Origin: JBEKHT01 sp049511715
Lineage (GTDB): Bacteria > Chloroflexota > Anaerolineae > Anaerolineales > RBG-16-64-43
Direction of reading: 5' to 3'
DNA length: 22,602 nt
NCBI GenBank assembly: GCA_049511715.1
Contig: JBEKXU010000044.1
Span: forward strand, 1-22,602
Within the stretch, counting starts at the first letter, position 1; each line of letters opens with the position of its first letter. A model generated the notes under the pieces. It was not told where the DNA came from and did no database searches. It saw only the letters and a list, made by a program, of their open reading frames with translations. Below, piece after piece: positions 7,381 to 15,041 of this stretch. A program made the position numbers and the translations under genes.

Positions 7381-8844
7381 TCAGCCGACTCCCTGGTCTC
7401 GCCTTTGAAAAATGGCCGCCGCGAACTTTGCCAACATGACCAGGCCCAGGGCCTCCAGTAGCGAGGTCTCCGGCAGCAGCGGGACATAGTAGCGCTGCCA
7501 CTGGATGGGGACCGCCACCAGAATGGCAACGGAGGTCGAGCCGGCCCACAGGAGAAAGAGCAACATCGCGCGACAGGCAGCCTTCCCCTCCCTCTTTGCA
7601 TTGTCCCGCCGCAACCAAGGGCCCGCCAGGATTAACAGGCTGTAGGCTAAGCCCAGAAGCGCGAGGAAAAGCTCGGCGATGCCCAGCCCAATCGACCTGG
7701 GCAATCCGCCCCAAATCCCCGCCAGATAGGCCTGCTCTTGCCTGGCCGTCTGCTTCGCATAGTTCGGAATGTCCCAGAATGCGGGCGGAGCAAAGAAGGT
7801 TTGGTTGATGAATGCGGCCAGGCGAGATCGAGGGGTAAGCACCACTTCCACCGGAATTGCCTGCGAGATCATCTGAGTCTGATCCGTCAGCAAGCCGGCC
7901 CTCTCAGCCAGGGCTGCGCTCACGGCACCCAGAGGGTGACACCAGCCGACCGGATTGAACAGGCCAAAGACCACCAGCGAACAGGCCACCATAATCGCGG
8001 CTCCGATGGCGACCCGCCCCCACACGGGTGCTGAGCCGAGCGGCTTGGGCGCTTTCTCGCCCGCGGAGGCCGGCTGGGTCCGGGACTCCGATCCCCAAAG
8101 CAGGGAAACCAAGGACACGGGCAGAACAGCGAACCCGCTGTGCTTCGCAGCGCCTGCAAGGCCGAGCGCTCCCCCCTTGACGGCCCGCCTGGTCGCCCAT
8201 CTCATGGCCGCCCAGACCGCAAGGGTGGTAGTGAGCAACAACAGACCTTCGCTCATGGCTCTTCTTCCGTGGAGGAGAACCAGGGCGTTCGAACCAAAAG
8301 CGAAAGCCGCCAAAAGCCCGGCCCAGCGACCTGCCAGGACCTTACCTATCGCAAACACCAGAACCAGCGCCAAGACGACGGCGAGGGCCATGGGCAGTCG
8401 CGCCGTAAACAGGGCTCTGGCCCCGGGGACAGCCCCAGCGGCCGCATTTTCCTGCCAGCTCAGGCTCCAGTTCCAATCGGCGCGTACCGTCGAGGGAGGA
8501 ACTCCGAAAAGAAAATTCGCAACAGCGATGACATATCGGGGAAGGCCGGGCGTCAGCAAGCGCTCTATGACACGCCCATTCAGGGGGACCCCTGGCTCGT
8601 AGCACAGAGCTCCCACTCTTCCCTGAAGGAGCGTGTCCAAATCCGAGCTCATGAAGATCCAGGTCGCTTCATCGGGATGGAAAGGAACCGTGGAAAACCC
8701 GGCGAGCACATAGGCCCCGAGGGCCACGAGGGCCAGTACCACAACCGCCGAGGAAAGGAATCGGCGCGTGACATGGATCGCCCCGGTCCCCGTCCCAATG
8801 TTCTTCGCGCCGGATCCCTGGCGACCAAGCTCTGGCGTCCCCAT
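7381..8844 (-). CDS. GT-C membrane glycosyltransferase, family 39-like (PMT_2/ArnT-like)
   Basis: This is a 487-residue multi-span membrane protein. After TM1 (about 31-50) comes FHPDEATWIF with the Asp58-Glu59 pair, the position of the catalytic acidic motif in the first extracytoplasmic loop of GT39/PMT-type enzymes. A stretch with RLPMALAVVLALVLVFAIG, then GRWAGLLAAFAFGSNALVL, then GRRAMSEGLLLL follows the usual PMT_2 order. Such enzymes transfer sugars from polyprenyl-phosphate carriers to lipids, proteins or glycans outside the membrane. ATG 8844 lies 1 nt after the stop of the upstream gene (TGATATG), so the two are translationally coupled. The first 26 residues before TM1 are poorly conserved in character, so a later start is possible. 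Donor and acceptor cannot be inferred. Confidence 0.83.
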   Translation of the reverse strand: MGTPELGRQGSGAKNIGTGTGAIHVTRRFLSSAVVVLALVALGAYVLAGFSTVPFHPDEATWIFMSSDLDTLLQGRVGALCYEPGVPLNGRVIERLLTPGLPRYVIAVANFLFGVPPSTVRADWNWSLSWQENAAAGAVPGARALFTARLPMALAVVLALVLVFAIGKVLAGRWAGLLAAFAFGSNALVLLHGRRAMSEGLLLLTTTLAVWAAMRWATRRAVKGGALGLAGAAKHSGFAVLPVSLVSLLWGSESRTQPASAGEKAPKPLGSAPVWGRVAIGAAIMVACSLVVFGLFNPVGWCHPLGAVSAALAERAGLLTDQTQMISQAIPVEVVLTPRSRLAAFINQTFFAPPAFWDIPNYAKQTARQEQAYLAGIWGGLPRSIGLGIAELFLALLGLAYSLLILAGPWLRRDNAKREGKAACRAMLLFLLWAGSTSVAILVAVPIQWQRYYVPLLPETSLLEALGLVMLAKFAAAIFQRRDQGVG

Positions 8845-8845
8845 A

Positions 8846-10411
8846 TCAGGGCCGGACCTTGCGTTCGAAAACTAGCATTCCCCGACTGCCATACATGTCC
8901 GTGGGGAGGGTGTGCTCAAGCGTATAGCTTTGCAGAAAGCGGGGGTCCTGCAGCAGGCCGTTGCGCCCATAGACCTCGAGAATCACAACGAAGCGGGGTC
9001 GGGTAGCCAGGATGAAGTCCGGAGCCACCGCGTAATTGATCACGTACATCGACGCTGGGAGAGGGTAGTACTTCACCGCCCCCGGAGTGTTCAGTCCGAC
9101 CGTGTCCAGAATGAGCGCGTCCGTTCGATAGCCCAGGACGCCCACATCCCCCGCGGCAATCTGATCCCCTGTCCGGAGTTGAGGCAGGAGGTAGTCGGCG
9201 GCCTGGGCATAGACCAATTCGAGCTGGATCGACGCCATGTCCGGCGCCGGGCGAGATGGGCCGTTGGGTGGACGCAGATCCCAGGCTCGCAGGCTGAGGG
9301 CAAACGGCACGAGCGCAAGCGCCGTCAGTCCGGCCCGCCCCAGCCACGGCGGCCGCTCGAGGACCTTCAGTCTTTGCAGAAGATGCCCAAGGTCGGCCGT
9401 AAGATAGCGAAAGCCCAAGACGATTGAAAGTATGTAGAATGGTAGGGGCGGGGTCAGATACCAGCGAAAGATCAGCGGGTTGGCTGCGGCAAACACTGCG
9501 CAGTAGAACCAGGGAAATACCAGGCCCGGCCACGCTCGAGGAGACCGTTTTGCGGTCCGCACGAGGGCCAGAAGGCAAACAAAGGTGTAGAGGATCAGTC
9601 CAACTCCGATCCAGCGGGTCCCCAAAGTCAGGTCCTCAAAGAAGGGGGTCCCCAGTTGTTGAAGGAGGCGGACCAGTGCCGCTCCAGGAGGCAGGCGATA
9701 GGCGACCCTCTTGGCCAGGAGGGAGTTTGGTACGACGGAGCCATAGTAGAGAAAAGAAAACACGGACCACGGCATGACCACGGCGAGCCCTGCGGCAACG
9801 GCCGGAGGGAGCCTGCGCCGGAAGGACCGGTCCTCTGATGGGGAGAATGCCCGGCGGCACGCATCCAACACGATCGGCACCGCCAGCAGGAGCGCATCGG
9901 GGCGGGTCAGAAAAGCAAGACCCAGGACGGCGCCCAGGGCAACCAGCTGGTCATTTAAATAGAGCAGATAGGAGAGCAGCAGGAGGAAGACGTACAGGCT
10001 GGTTTCCATTCCTCCAATGGCGAAGGTCACGCTCATCGGAGTGACCGCCCAGATGGCGGCCGTGACGACTCCGGCAATAGGGGACCCTAGCTTTTTCCCC
10101 AGCCAAAGGAGAAGGACGCAGGAGCCTGCGTCAAACAAGGCGTTGAGCAACGGGGACAGGGTTGGCAGAGGAGCGCTCGCACCACCCAAGGGCAGGCTCA
10201 GAACGGCGAGAAGAAGTGCATACAGCGGGGTTGTTGTTCCGAGGACCCGCTCTCCTGGATTGAATACGAGTCCCCTGCCCAGGAGTAGATTTCGGGTGTA
10301 GCGGTAGGTGATGAAGGCGTCGTCAATGATCCGGGGACCTGGCACGACGCGAGCCAGCACGGCAACGAACACGATCGAACCCGAGAGGAGCAGCCAGCCT
10401 CGTCGGGACAT
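8846..10411 (-). CDS. GT-C membrane glycosyltransferase (AftB-like architecture)
   Basis: This is a multi-span protein of 521 residues from the chosen ATG at 10411. TM1 (about 6-24) is followed by IIDDAFITYRYTRNLLLG with an Asp-Asp pair (30-31) and LVFNPGERVLGTTTPLYALL. Later come GGMETSLY (about 135) and LTRPDALLL. This DD...GER...GMET...RP order is typical of a GT-C group related to polyprenyl-phosphate-dependent arabinofuranosyltransferases and seen widely in Chloroflexota and Cyanobacteria. Upstream in-frame codons run to 10567 but lie antisense to the divergent gene and encode no membrane segment. ATG 10420 is a close alternative (524 residues). A strong promoter places the transcript start at about 10412, so ATG 10411 would be leaderless. 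The gene is coupled to the downstream glycosyltransferase. Substrates are unknown. Confidence 0.82.
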   Translation of the reverse strand: MSRRGWLLLSGSIVFVAVLARVVPGPRIIDDAFITYRYTRNLLLGRGLVFNPGERVLGTTTPLYALLLAVLSLPLGGASAPLPTLSPLLNALFDAGSCVLLLWLGKKLGSPIAGVVTAAIWAVTPMSVTFAIGGMETSLYVFLLLLSYLLYLNDQLVALGAVLGLAFLTRPDALLLAVPIVLDACRRAFSPSEDRSFRRRLPPAVAAGLAVVMPWSVFSFLYYGSVVPNSLLAKRVAYRLPPGAALVRLLQQLGTPFFEDLTLGTRWIGVGLILYTFVCLLALVRTAKRSPRAWPGLVFPWFYCAVFAAANPLIFRWYLTPPLPFYILSIVLGFRYLTADLGHLLQRLKVLERPPWLGRAGLTALALVPFALSLRAWDLRPPNGPSRPAPDMASIQLELVYAQAADYLLPQLRTGDQIAAGDVGVLGYRTDALILDTVGLNTPGAVKYYPLPASMYVINYAVAPDFILATRPRFVVILEVYGRNGLLQDPRFLQSYTLEHTLPTDMYGSRGMLVFERKVRP

Positions 10412-12020
10412 GAGCGTCATTATACGGGTAGGCTCATGGCTGGACAAGCCGATCGCCTTGGCCTTGCCTCTGGCTCTGGCGCTCCTGTGGAAGCTGTTCT
10501 GGCTTTCTCGAGGAGTCGTTCCATTCAACGCGGACGAAGCCGTGGTGGCGTTGATGGCGCGCCACATTCTGCAAGGCGAGCGCCCTCTTTTCTTCTATGG
10601 CCAGGCCTACATGGGGAGCCTGGACGCTTATCTGGTCGCCGCCGGGTTTTGGGCCTTCGGCCAGCAGGTCCTCGTTATCCGTGTGGTTCAGGCCCTGCTT
10701 TACTGCGGCACAATTTCCGCCCTCTACCTCGCGCTGCGGGAGTTTTTCCAGACTCCGCGTCTGGGCTGGGTCGCCGCTCTTCTGCTTTCCTTGCCCTGCC
10801 TCAATCTGACTCTCTATACAACGGTCAGCCTGGGCGGATACGGGGAGGCACTGCTGATTGGCTCGCTGGCTTTGTGGCTTGCGTTGCGCATCTCCCGTCG
10901 CGGGCCAACCTTCCTCAGCGCGGGCCTCTTGGGGTTCTTGGCCGGACTGGGATTGTGGGTCTTCCCGCTTTCCGCCGTCTTCACCCTGCCCTCGCTGATC
11001 CTGGCAGCGGTTAGCTCGATCCGCCGCGGGATACCCTGGAGGATCGGCTTCTGCGCCGCCGCTCTGGTAATCGCCGCGCTCGTCGGGGCCACCCCCTGGC
11101 TGATCGGATGGCGCGAACTGGGCTCATCCGCCGTGCGGGAGATGCTGGGGAGCGCGCTGGCGGGAGTCTCAGGAGGGTCCCTCCCGGATCAGGTTGCCGG
11201 ACGAGCCCTGAATCTCCTGATCTTCGCTCCCACGGTGGTCTTCGGCCTTCGGGCACCATGGAGCACTCAGCTGCTCGCCCTGCCCTTGCTTCCCCTGGCA
11301 ATCGCCGCCGACCTGGGGGTTCTCCTGTTCGGGCTGGGCCAACTTCGGCGTCGGGATGAAGGCTGCTCCGCCCGCTGGACGCTGTTCGCCGTGGGGGGCC
11401 TGCTCATCGTCTTATTCCTCGCCACTCCCTTCGGCTCGGACCCCAGTGGCCGCTATTTCCTTCCCCTCAGCGTTCTCCTGGCCGTGACCACCGCTGAATT
11501 CGCAGGCTGGCTGAATGCGCACCGGGCTCATTGGGGCGAGATCGTGGTCCTGTTACTCCTTGTCTTCAACGCCAGCAGCACGGTCCAGGCTGCCCTAGCC
11601 AATCCCCCTGGGATCACCACGCAGTTTGATCCTGAGACGCAGATCGACCTGCGCGCTCTCCCGGCGCTGACCCAGTTCCTGGAGCAGGAGGGAGAAACCC
11701 GCGGGTACACTAACTATTGGGTCGAATACCCGTTGGCTTTCCTCTCGCACGAACAGCTGCTCTTCGTCGCCCGGCTTCCCTATCACTCGGACTTGCGCTA
11801 CTCAGCCCGAGACGATCGCTACCCACCCTACGATGCCTTGGTTCGATCGAGCCCCAAGGTCGCCTACATCACGACCGGGAACGGCTCTCTGAATGCCGTG
11901 CTCCGGGCTCGCTTCGACCAGATGGGCCTTTCCTACAGAGAGAAGCAGATTGGCGACTTCGAGGTCTTTTACCAGTTGTCCTCCCCTGTGGCGCCCGAGG
12001 AACTGGGACTCCCGCGTTAG
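10410..12020 (+). CDS. GT-C membrane glycosyltransferase, family 39-like
   Basis: This is a multi-span protein of 536 residues from ATG 10410. TM1 (about 15-34) is followed by VVPFNADEAVVALMARHILQ with the Asp42-Glu43 pair expected for GT39-type catalysis. It continues with ERPLFFYGQAYMGSLDAYL, a stretch commonly seen in this group of Chloroflexota membrane glycosyltransferases. About ten further hydrophobic spans run to about residue 395, then an extracytoplasmic C-terminal domain of about 140 residues. The frame is open back to 10308, but that part is antisense to the divergent gene and looks non-coding. ATG 10410 lacks a good Shine-Dalgarno; a TTG at 10458 is an alternative that would start within TM1. 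No promoter could be assigned. It probably works in the same surface-glycan pathway as its neighbours (inference). Confidence 0.82.
   Translation: MSVIIRVGSWLDKPIALALPLALALLWKLFWLSRGVVPFNADEAVVALMARHILQGERPLFFYGQAYMGSLDAYLVAAGFWAFGQQVLVIRVVQALLYCGTISALYLALREFFQTPRLGWVAALLLSLPCLNLTLYTTVSLGGYGEALLIGSLALWLALRISRRGPTFLSAGLLGFLAGLGLWVFPLSAVFTLPSLILAAVSSIRRGIPWRIGFCAAALVIAALVGATPWLIGWRELGSSAVREMLGSALAGVSGGSLPDQVAGRALNLLIFAPTVVFGLRAPWSTQLLALPLLPLAIAADLGVLLFGLGQLRRRDEGCSARWTLFAVGGLLIVLFLATPFGSDPSGRYFLPLSVLLAVTTAEFAGWLNAHRAHWGEIVVLLLLVFNASSTVQAALANPPGITTQFDPETQIDLRALPALTQFLEQEGETRGYTNYWVEYPLAFLSHEQLLFVARLPYHSDLRYSARDDRYPPYDALVRSSPKVAYITTGNGSLNAVLRARFDQMGLSYREKQIGDFEVFYQLSSPVAPEELGLPR
10419..10447 (-). 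promoter_or_regulatory. Promoter for the minus-strand glycosyltransferase pair
   Basis: On the minus strand TTGTCC (10447-10442) is followed after 17 nt by a perfect TATAAT (10424-10419). The implied transcript start at about 10412 coincides with the first base of ATG 10411, predicting a leaderless mRNA. The promoter lies inside the first codons of the divergent plus-strand gene. Confidence 0.6.
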
Positions 12021-12058
12021 GTTGGCAGCCCGGAGGGCGAACCGCAGAGAACCCCTTC

Positions 12059-12067
12059 TGATAGAAT
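12059..12067 (+). promoter_or_regulatory. Extended -10 promoter of ndk
   Basis: TG-a-TAGAAT (12059-12067) is an extended -10 element with no good -35 at 17 nt. The transcript would start near 12074, about 48 nt before the GTG start of ndk. Confidence 0.6.
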
Positions 12068-12121
12068 CGAGTTCCGGCCGACCTACGACCTCGGCTCAGA
12101 CAGCAACCGTGGAGGAATCGC

Positions 12122-12571
12122 GTGGAACGAACACTCATCCTCGTTAAACCCGACGGCGTGCAACGAGGGCTGATCGGGGAGGTCATCACCCGCTTTGAGA
12201 GGCGGGGTTTGAAGATCGTCGGGCTCAAGTTCTTGCAGGTAGACCGATCGCTTGCGGAACGTCACTATGCTGTCCACAAAGGCAAGCCGTTCTACGAGGG
12301 CCTTTTGGCCTACATCTCTTCTGCCCCTGTTGTGGCAATGGTCCTGGAAGGGCCAGGAGCCATTGCCCTGGCTCGTCAAACGATGGGCGCGACCCGACCG
12401 GCGGAGGCCTCCCCCGGCAGTGTGCGCGCCGACCTCGCGGTCGAAATAGGCCGCAATCTGGTCCACGGCTCGGATAGCGCGGAAACTGCGGCCTACGAGA
12501 TCCCCCTGTTCTTTAGGCCCGAAGAGCTTGTGTCCTGGAAACGCACGACGGATTCCTGGGTTTTCGAGTAG
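12122..12571 (+). CDS. ndk: Nucleoside diphosphate kinase
   Basis: This 149-residue cytosolic enzyme transfers the gamma-phosphate of ATP to nucleoside diphosphates through a phospho-histidine and so balances the NTP and dNTP pools. The N-terminus RTLILVKPDGVQRGLIGEV, the mid-region MGATRPAEASPGSVRAD (88-104) and the active-site block IGRNLVHGSDSAETA with His115 are all typical, and the length is normal for the family. The start is GTG at 12122, supported by GGAGGA (12111-12116) 5 nt upstream. It is monocistronic, with its own promoter and terminator. Confidence 0.97.
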   Translation: MERTLILVKPDGVQRGLIGEVITRFERRGLKIVGLKFLQVDRSLAERHYAVHKGKPFYEGLLAYISSAPVVAMVLEGPGAIALARQTMGATRPAEASPGSVRADLAVEIGRNLVHGSDSAETAAYEIPLFFRPEELVSWKRTTDSWVFE

Positions 12572-12619
12572 GGCCGAAAGGCATTCTGCCCCCACGACTC
12601 GCAACGCGCCAAGCCCGGT

Positions 12620-12654
12620 CCGAGCATCCCCAGAAGATGCTCGGTTTGTTATTT
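12620..12654 (+). terminator. Rho-independent terminator of ndk
   Basis: CCGAGCATC (12620-12628) and GATGCTCGG (12636-12644) form a 9-bp stem with a 7-nt loop, followed by TTTGTTATTT. It lies about 50 nt after the ndk stop. Confidence 0.9.
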
Positions 12655-12709
12655 CACCGCAGGAGCCTGCCACTGGGGGTGGTCGCCGATGGCGGGGAGC
12701 CCGGCCGCT

Positions 12710-13054
12710 CTATTGAATTCGAACCACGACCTTCGCCTGATCCCAGAAGCGTTCCAATTCATAGTACCCACGCTTCTCGGCGGAAAAGGCATGCAGGATC
12801 ACGTCGCCGAAGTCCGCCAACACCCAGCCCCCCTCGGGTCGGCCCTCATTTCGGGCGCGAATGCCCTGGGTCTTCTCCGCGGACTCCGCGGCTGCCTCGA
12901 CCAAAGCCCCGATCATGCGACCGCTCGAACCGGTGCAGATCACGAAGTAGTCGGCAAACAGGCAGGTTCCCCTCAGATCCAGGAGGACAATGTCTTCCGC
13001 CTTCTTTGACTCGAGTGCGTCCACCAGGGATCGCGCCAACGCCAGTGCGTCCAG
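12710..13054 (-). CDS. rsfS: Ribosomal silencing factor RsfS (Iojap/YbeB family)
   Basis: RsfS binds uL14 on the large ribosomal subunit and blocks joining with the small subunit when nutrients run short. The order KKAEDIVLLDLRG, then DYFVICTGSS, then GGWVLADFGDVILH, then YYELERFW matches the family well and covers the whole domain. The start is unusual. The only good Shine-Dalgarno, GGAGG (13065-13061), lies 6 nt before CTG at 13054, giving 114 residues that begin LDALALARSLVDALE, which fits the usual N-terminal helix. A TTG at 13039 (109 residues) has no Shine-Dalgarno at a proper distance. An in-frame TGA at 13060-13058 excludes any earlier start. It is the last gene of the minus-strand cluster seen here. 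Confidence 0.93.
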   Translation of the reverse strand: MDALALARSLVDALESKKAEDIVLLDLRGTCLFADYFVICTGSSGRMIGALVEAAAESAEKTQGIRARNEGRPEGGWVLADFGDVILHAFSAEKRGYYELERFWDQAKVVVRIQ

Positions 13055-13060
13055 CCTTCA

Positions 13061-13065
13061 CCTCC
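13061..13065 (-). promoter_or_regulatory. Shine-Dalgarno that decides the rsfS start
   Basis: GGGAGGTGA precedes CTG 13054 with a 6-nt gap from GGAGG. It also precedes a GTG at 13061 in another frame, which opens a 71-codon frame without homology. The conserved RsfS N-terminus favours the CTG frame. Confidence 0.5.
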
Positions 13066-13107
13066 CGACCCTGACTACGTCCCGGCTCCCGCCCTGCTCC
13101 ATCATCT

Positions 13108-13138
13108 TCGCCGGGGAAAGAAGGGCCTTCCCCGGCGA
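13108..13138. repeat. Strong 11-bp hairpin between the LOG-like gene and rsfS
   Basis: TCGCCGGGGAA (13108-13118) and TTCCCCGGCGA (13128-13138) form a perfect 11-bp stem with a 9-nt loop. There is no T-run on the minus strand after it. It may act as an intercistronic stabiliser, a processing site or a partial terminator. Confidence 0.6.
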
Positions 13139-13151
13139 GAGGTCTGTGGAG

Positions 13152-13685
13152 CTAGGAAACGAGAGGAGGTCTCGTTGCCTCGGGTGCTTTCCCCAGGTCG
13201 GCATACCCTCTCGGGGCGCTGGCGACCTCCAGGGCCAGTTTCACAGCCTCATCTGCCGTTGAAGCCAGGAGAATCCCTGCAGGTCGCTCGCCATCCCACA
13301 TCGCGGGATCCCAACTGTGAAGGGAGACTACGGGCTTTCCCAGGCGCAGGGCATACCCGATTTCGGAAAGGGTCCCCCCCTCTCCACCGATGGCGATGGT
13401 CGCCCACGCGGAGAGAATCAGAATGACGTTTCGAGCCCCTCCGAGACCGGTGGCCAAGGGGAATTCGACAAACTCGTTGGCTTGTTCGGGATCCTCGCCT
13501 GGGAGAATCCCAATCGTATGGCCTCCCGCACCCCTCGCTCCCCGGCAGGCCGCCTCCATAACCCCCCCGCCGCCCCCGCAAATCAGTGTCGCCCGAGCCA
13601 TGGCAAGGCGCTGGCCGACGGCCATCGCCAGTTCCGCTTCTTCGGGTGTGCAGAGATGACCCCCGATGACAGCGATGAGCTTCAT
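13152..13685 (-). CDS. TIGR00725/LOG-like family protein (nucleotide-binding Rossmann fold)
   Basis: This is a 177-residue protein from ATG 13685, which has GGGAGG 5 nt upstream. MKLIAVIGGH begins a Rossmann-type strand-turn. LICGGGGGVMEAACRGA (35-51) and IAIGGEGGTLSEIGYAL (97-113) are the two glycine-rich motifs shared with lysine-decarboxylase-like LOG proteins, and GGARN (82-86) lies between them. LOG enzymes release free bases from nucleoside 5'-monophosphates. The TIGR00725 branch differs from canonical LOG at the catalytic PGGxGTxxE motif (here GGEGGTLSE), so enzyme activity is uncertain. The gene start sits 1 nt beyond the stop of thpR, so the two are coupled. A frame continues 21 nt upstream, but the SD and conservation favour 13685. 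Confidence 0.85.
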   Translation of the reverse strand: MKLIAVIGGHLCTPEEAELAMAVGQRLAMARATLICGGGGGVMEAACRGARGAGGHTIGILPGEDPEQANEFVEFPLATGLGGARNVILILSAWATIAIGGEGGTLSEIGYALRLGKPVVSLHSWDPAMWDGERPAGILLASTADEAVKLALEVASAPRGYADLGKAPEATRPPLVS

Positions 13686-14266
13686 GCCGCCTCCCTCAAT
13701 CGCCACTCGCGCCGGCGCGTGTAGACAGCACCATCAGGACGCAGGTCGCTTTGAAAGAGCGATATTCCCCGGATCTCCAGGATCCGATGGTCGGCTTCCC
13801 CTATCCTGGCAACGGCCTCCCCGACTTGCTTCAGTTCCGGCCGGCGAATGTCCTGGCGGACTCGCCCCAGCGTCAGATGCCCTGAATACCCTCTGGCCTC
13901 GCGGGGAAAACCGATTTCGGAAAGGCTCTTTTCAATCGCCTCTTGTAACTGCTCCAGTTCTCCCGTCGGGCTGCGAACTCCAACCCACACCACCCGCGGT
14001 CGTCCCAGGTCGGGAAAACATCCCAGCCCTCCGACCTCAACCAGGAACGGCGTGGTCTCCAGCAGCCGGGGTTCCAAAAGCGAGTCGATCTCCGCCAAGC
14101 GCGACTCGGCAATCGCCCCCAGGAACTTGAGGGTTAGGTGAATCCCGTCCGGGCGCGCCCAACGCACACTCTGCGGTGGGACTTCACGAAAAAGGCGGCC
14201 GCTTAATTCGGCGAGGTAATTTTGCAGAGGCCAGGGCAATTCGACGGCGATGAAAGCCCGAATCAC
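13682..14266 (-). CDS. thpR: RNA 2',3'-cyclic phosphodiesterase (LigT/ThpR family)
   Basis: ThpR opens 2',3'-cyclic phosphates at RNA ends to 2'-phosphates and belongs to the 2H phosphoesterase superfamily. Both catalytic HxT motifs are present: HLTLKFLG (His43) and GHLTLGRV (His130), numbered from GTG 14266. That start gives MIRAFIAVELP, the usual family N-terminus, and 194 residues. An ATG at 14326 would add 20 poorly supported residues. Neither start has a strong Shine-Dalgarno. The 3' end overlaps the next gene's first codon by a few bases (stop 13684-13682, ATG 13685), consistent with coupling. Placement after rimM fits a role in RNA processing. Confidence 0.92.
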   Translation of the reverse strand: MIRAFIAVELPWPLQNYLAELSGRLFREVPPQSVRWARPDGIHLTLKFLGAIAESRLAEIDSLLEPRLLETTPFLVEVGGLGCFPDLGRPRVVWVGVRSPTGELEQLQEAIEKSLSEIGFPREARGYSGHLTLGRVRQDIRRPELKQVGEAVARIGEADHRILEIRGISLFQSDLRPDGAVYTRRREWRLREAA

Positions 14267-14339
14267 AGCAGGAAACACCTGAACTCGCGTTGTGGGATGG
14301 GAGTCCTGCAAGGCGCTCCGCAACATCGGAGAAGATGAT

Positions 14340-14858
14340 TCATGCTCCGAGCTGACCCTCGGGCAGGCGGACAACCATCCGACCCTCCGACAGGCGGATT
14401 TCTCTCACCACCGACGAGATTGCCGGAAGCAAGATCTCGCCCTGGTTTCCTTGGACCACGTACACATCGTTGGCTCCGGTTGCCAGCACCGAGAGAAGCC
14501 GCCCTAGATCACGGCCGTCCTCCGTGACCACCCGCAGTCCCTCCAACTGATTGCGATAATACGTTCCCGCTGGAAGGGGAGGCAAATGGTCCTCTTGCAC
14601 GTAGAGCAAGGCGCCGCGCAACTCCTCCGCCCCGGTGCGATTCGCGCAGCCGTCCAGGCACAGGAGCAGATCCTTGCCGTGGCTTCTAAAAGAGAGAACG
14701 TCCCTCCGTTGGCGCTGTTTGCCGACAAACACAATCTTGGATTGGCGCAGGAAATCAGCGGTCCCAGCAACAATCTCCAGGAGCAATTCGCCCCGGAGGC
14801 CAAAGGGCCGCCTCACCCGGGCTACGGCCACCAGCTTCTCGACAGATCCCTCGGCCAT
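14340..14858 (-). CDS. rimM: 16S rRNA processing protein RimM
   Basis: RimM is a 172-residue assembly factor that binds uS19 and helps mature the head of the 30S subunit. The N-terminal RimM domain (about 8-90) starts VAVARVRRPFGLRGELLLE, containing the G-L-R-G-E motif. The C-terminal PRC-barrel (about 98-168) includes YYRNQLEGLRVVTEDG, then GANDVYVV and ILLPAI, all typical. ATG 14858 has only a weak AGGG-type ribosome site. It lies 174 nt after khpA, with a strong hairpin between, so it may be expressed at a different level from the upstream genes. In many bacteria trmD and rplS follow rimM. Here thpR follows. Confidence 0.95.
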   Translation of the reverse strand: MAEGSVEKLVAVARVRRPFGLRGELLLEIVAGTADFLRQSKIVFVGKQRQRRDVLSFRSHGKDLLLCLDGCANRTGAEELRGALLYVQEDHLPPLPAGTYYRNQLEGLRVVTEDGRDLGRLLSVLATGANDVYVVQGNQGEILLPAISSVVREIRLSEGRMVVRLPEGQLGA

Positions 14859-14876
14859 TGGCTAACCCTAGGCAAA

Positions 14877-14905
14877 CGGGCTCGCCCCACTCACGGGCGA
14901 GCCCG
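14877..14905 (-). terminator. Hairpin between khpA and rimM, possible partial terminator
   Basis: An 11-bp perfect stem (14877-14887 with 14895-14905, core GGGCTCGCCC) has a 7-nt loop and is followed on the minus strand by a short TTTG. The T-tract is too poor for efficient termination, so attenuation or RNA processing between khpA and rimM is more likely. Confidence 0.45.
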
Positions 14906-15007
14906 CCCACTTCTTGGTCGGAGAGTTTGGATCGCTCGGAGAGGCCGCCGCTCCCCCGAACAAGACCGGGGACCTAAAGCCCAGCGCCCACCCTTCAATC
15001 GGCCTCC

Positions 15008-15041
15008 GAATTGCAATTCAGATCGTCTCCTTTCAGACGAT
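15008..15041. repeat. Palindrome and hairpin at the khpA stop codon
   Basis: ATCGTCT (15022-15028) and AGACGAT (15035-15041) form a 7-bp stem across the khpA stop codon. Immediately beyond lies the perfect 12-bp palindrome GAATTGCAATTC (15008-15019). The function is unknown; a protein-binding site or an mRNA end structure are options. Confidence 0.4.

Noticed and set aside
8140..9006. Plus-strand frame of 288 codons
   Set aside because: It is antisense to two glycosyltransferase genes whose membrane topology and motifs are clear. Its translation is compositionally random.
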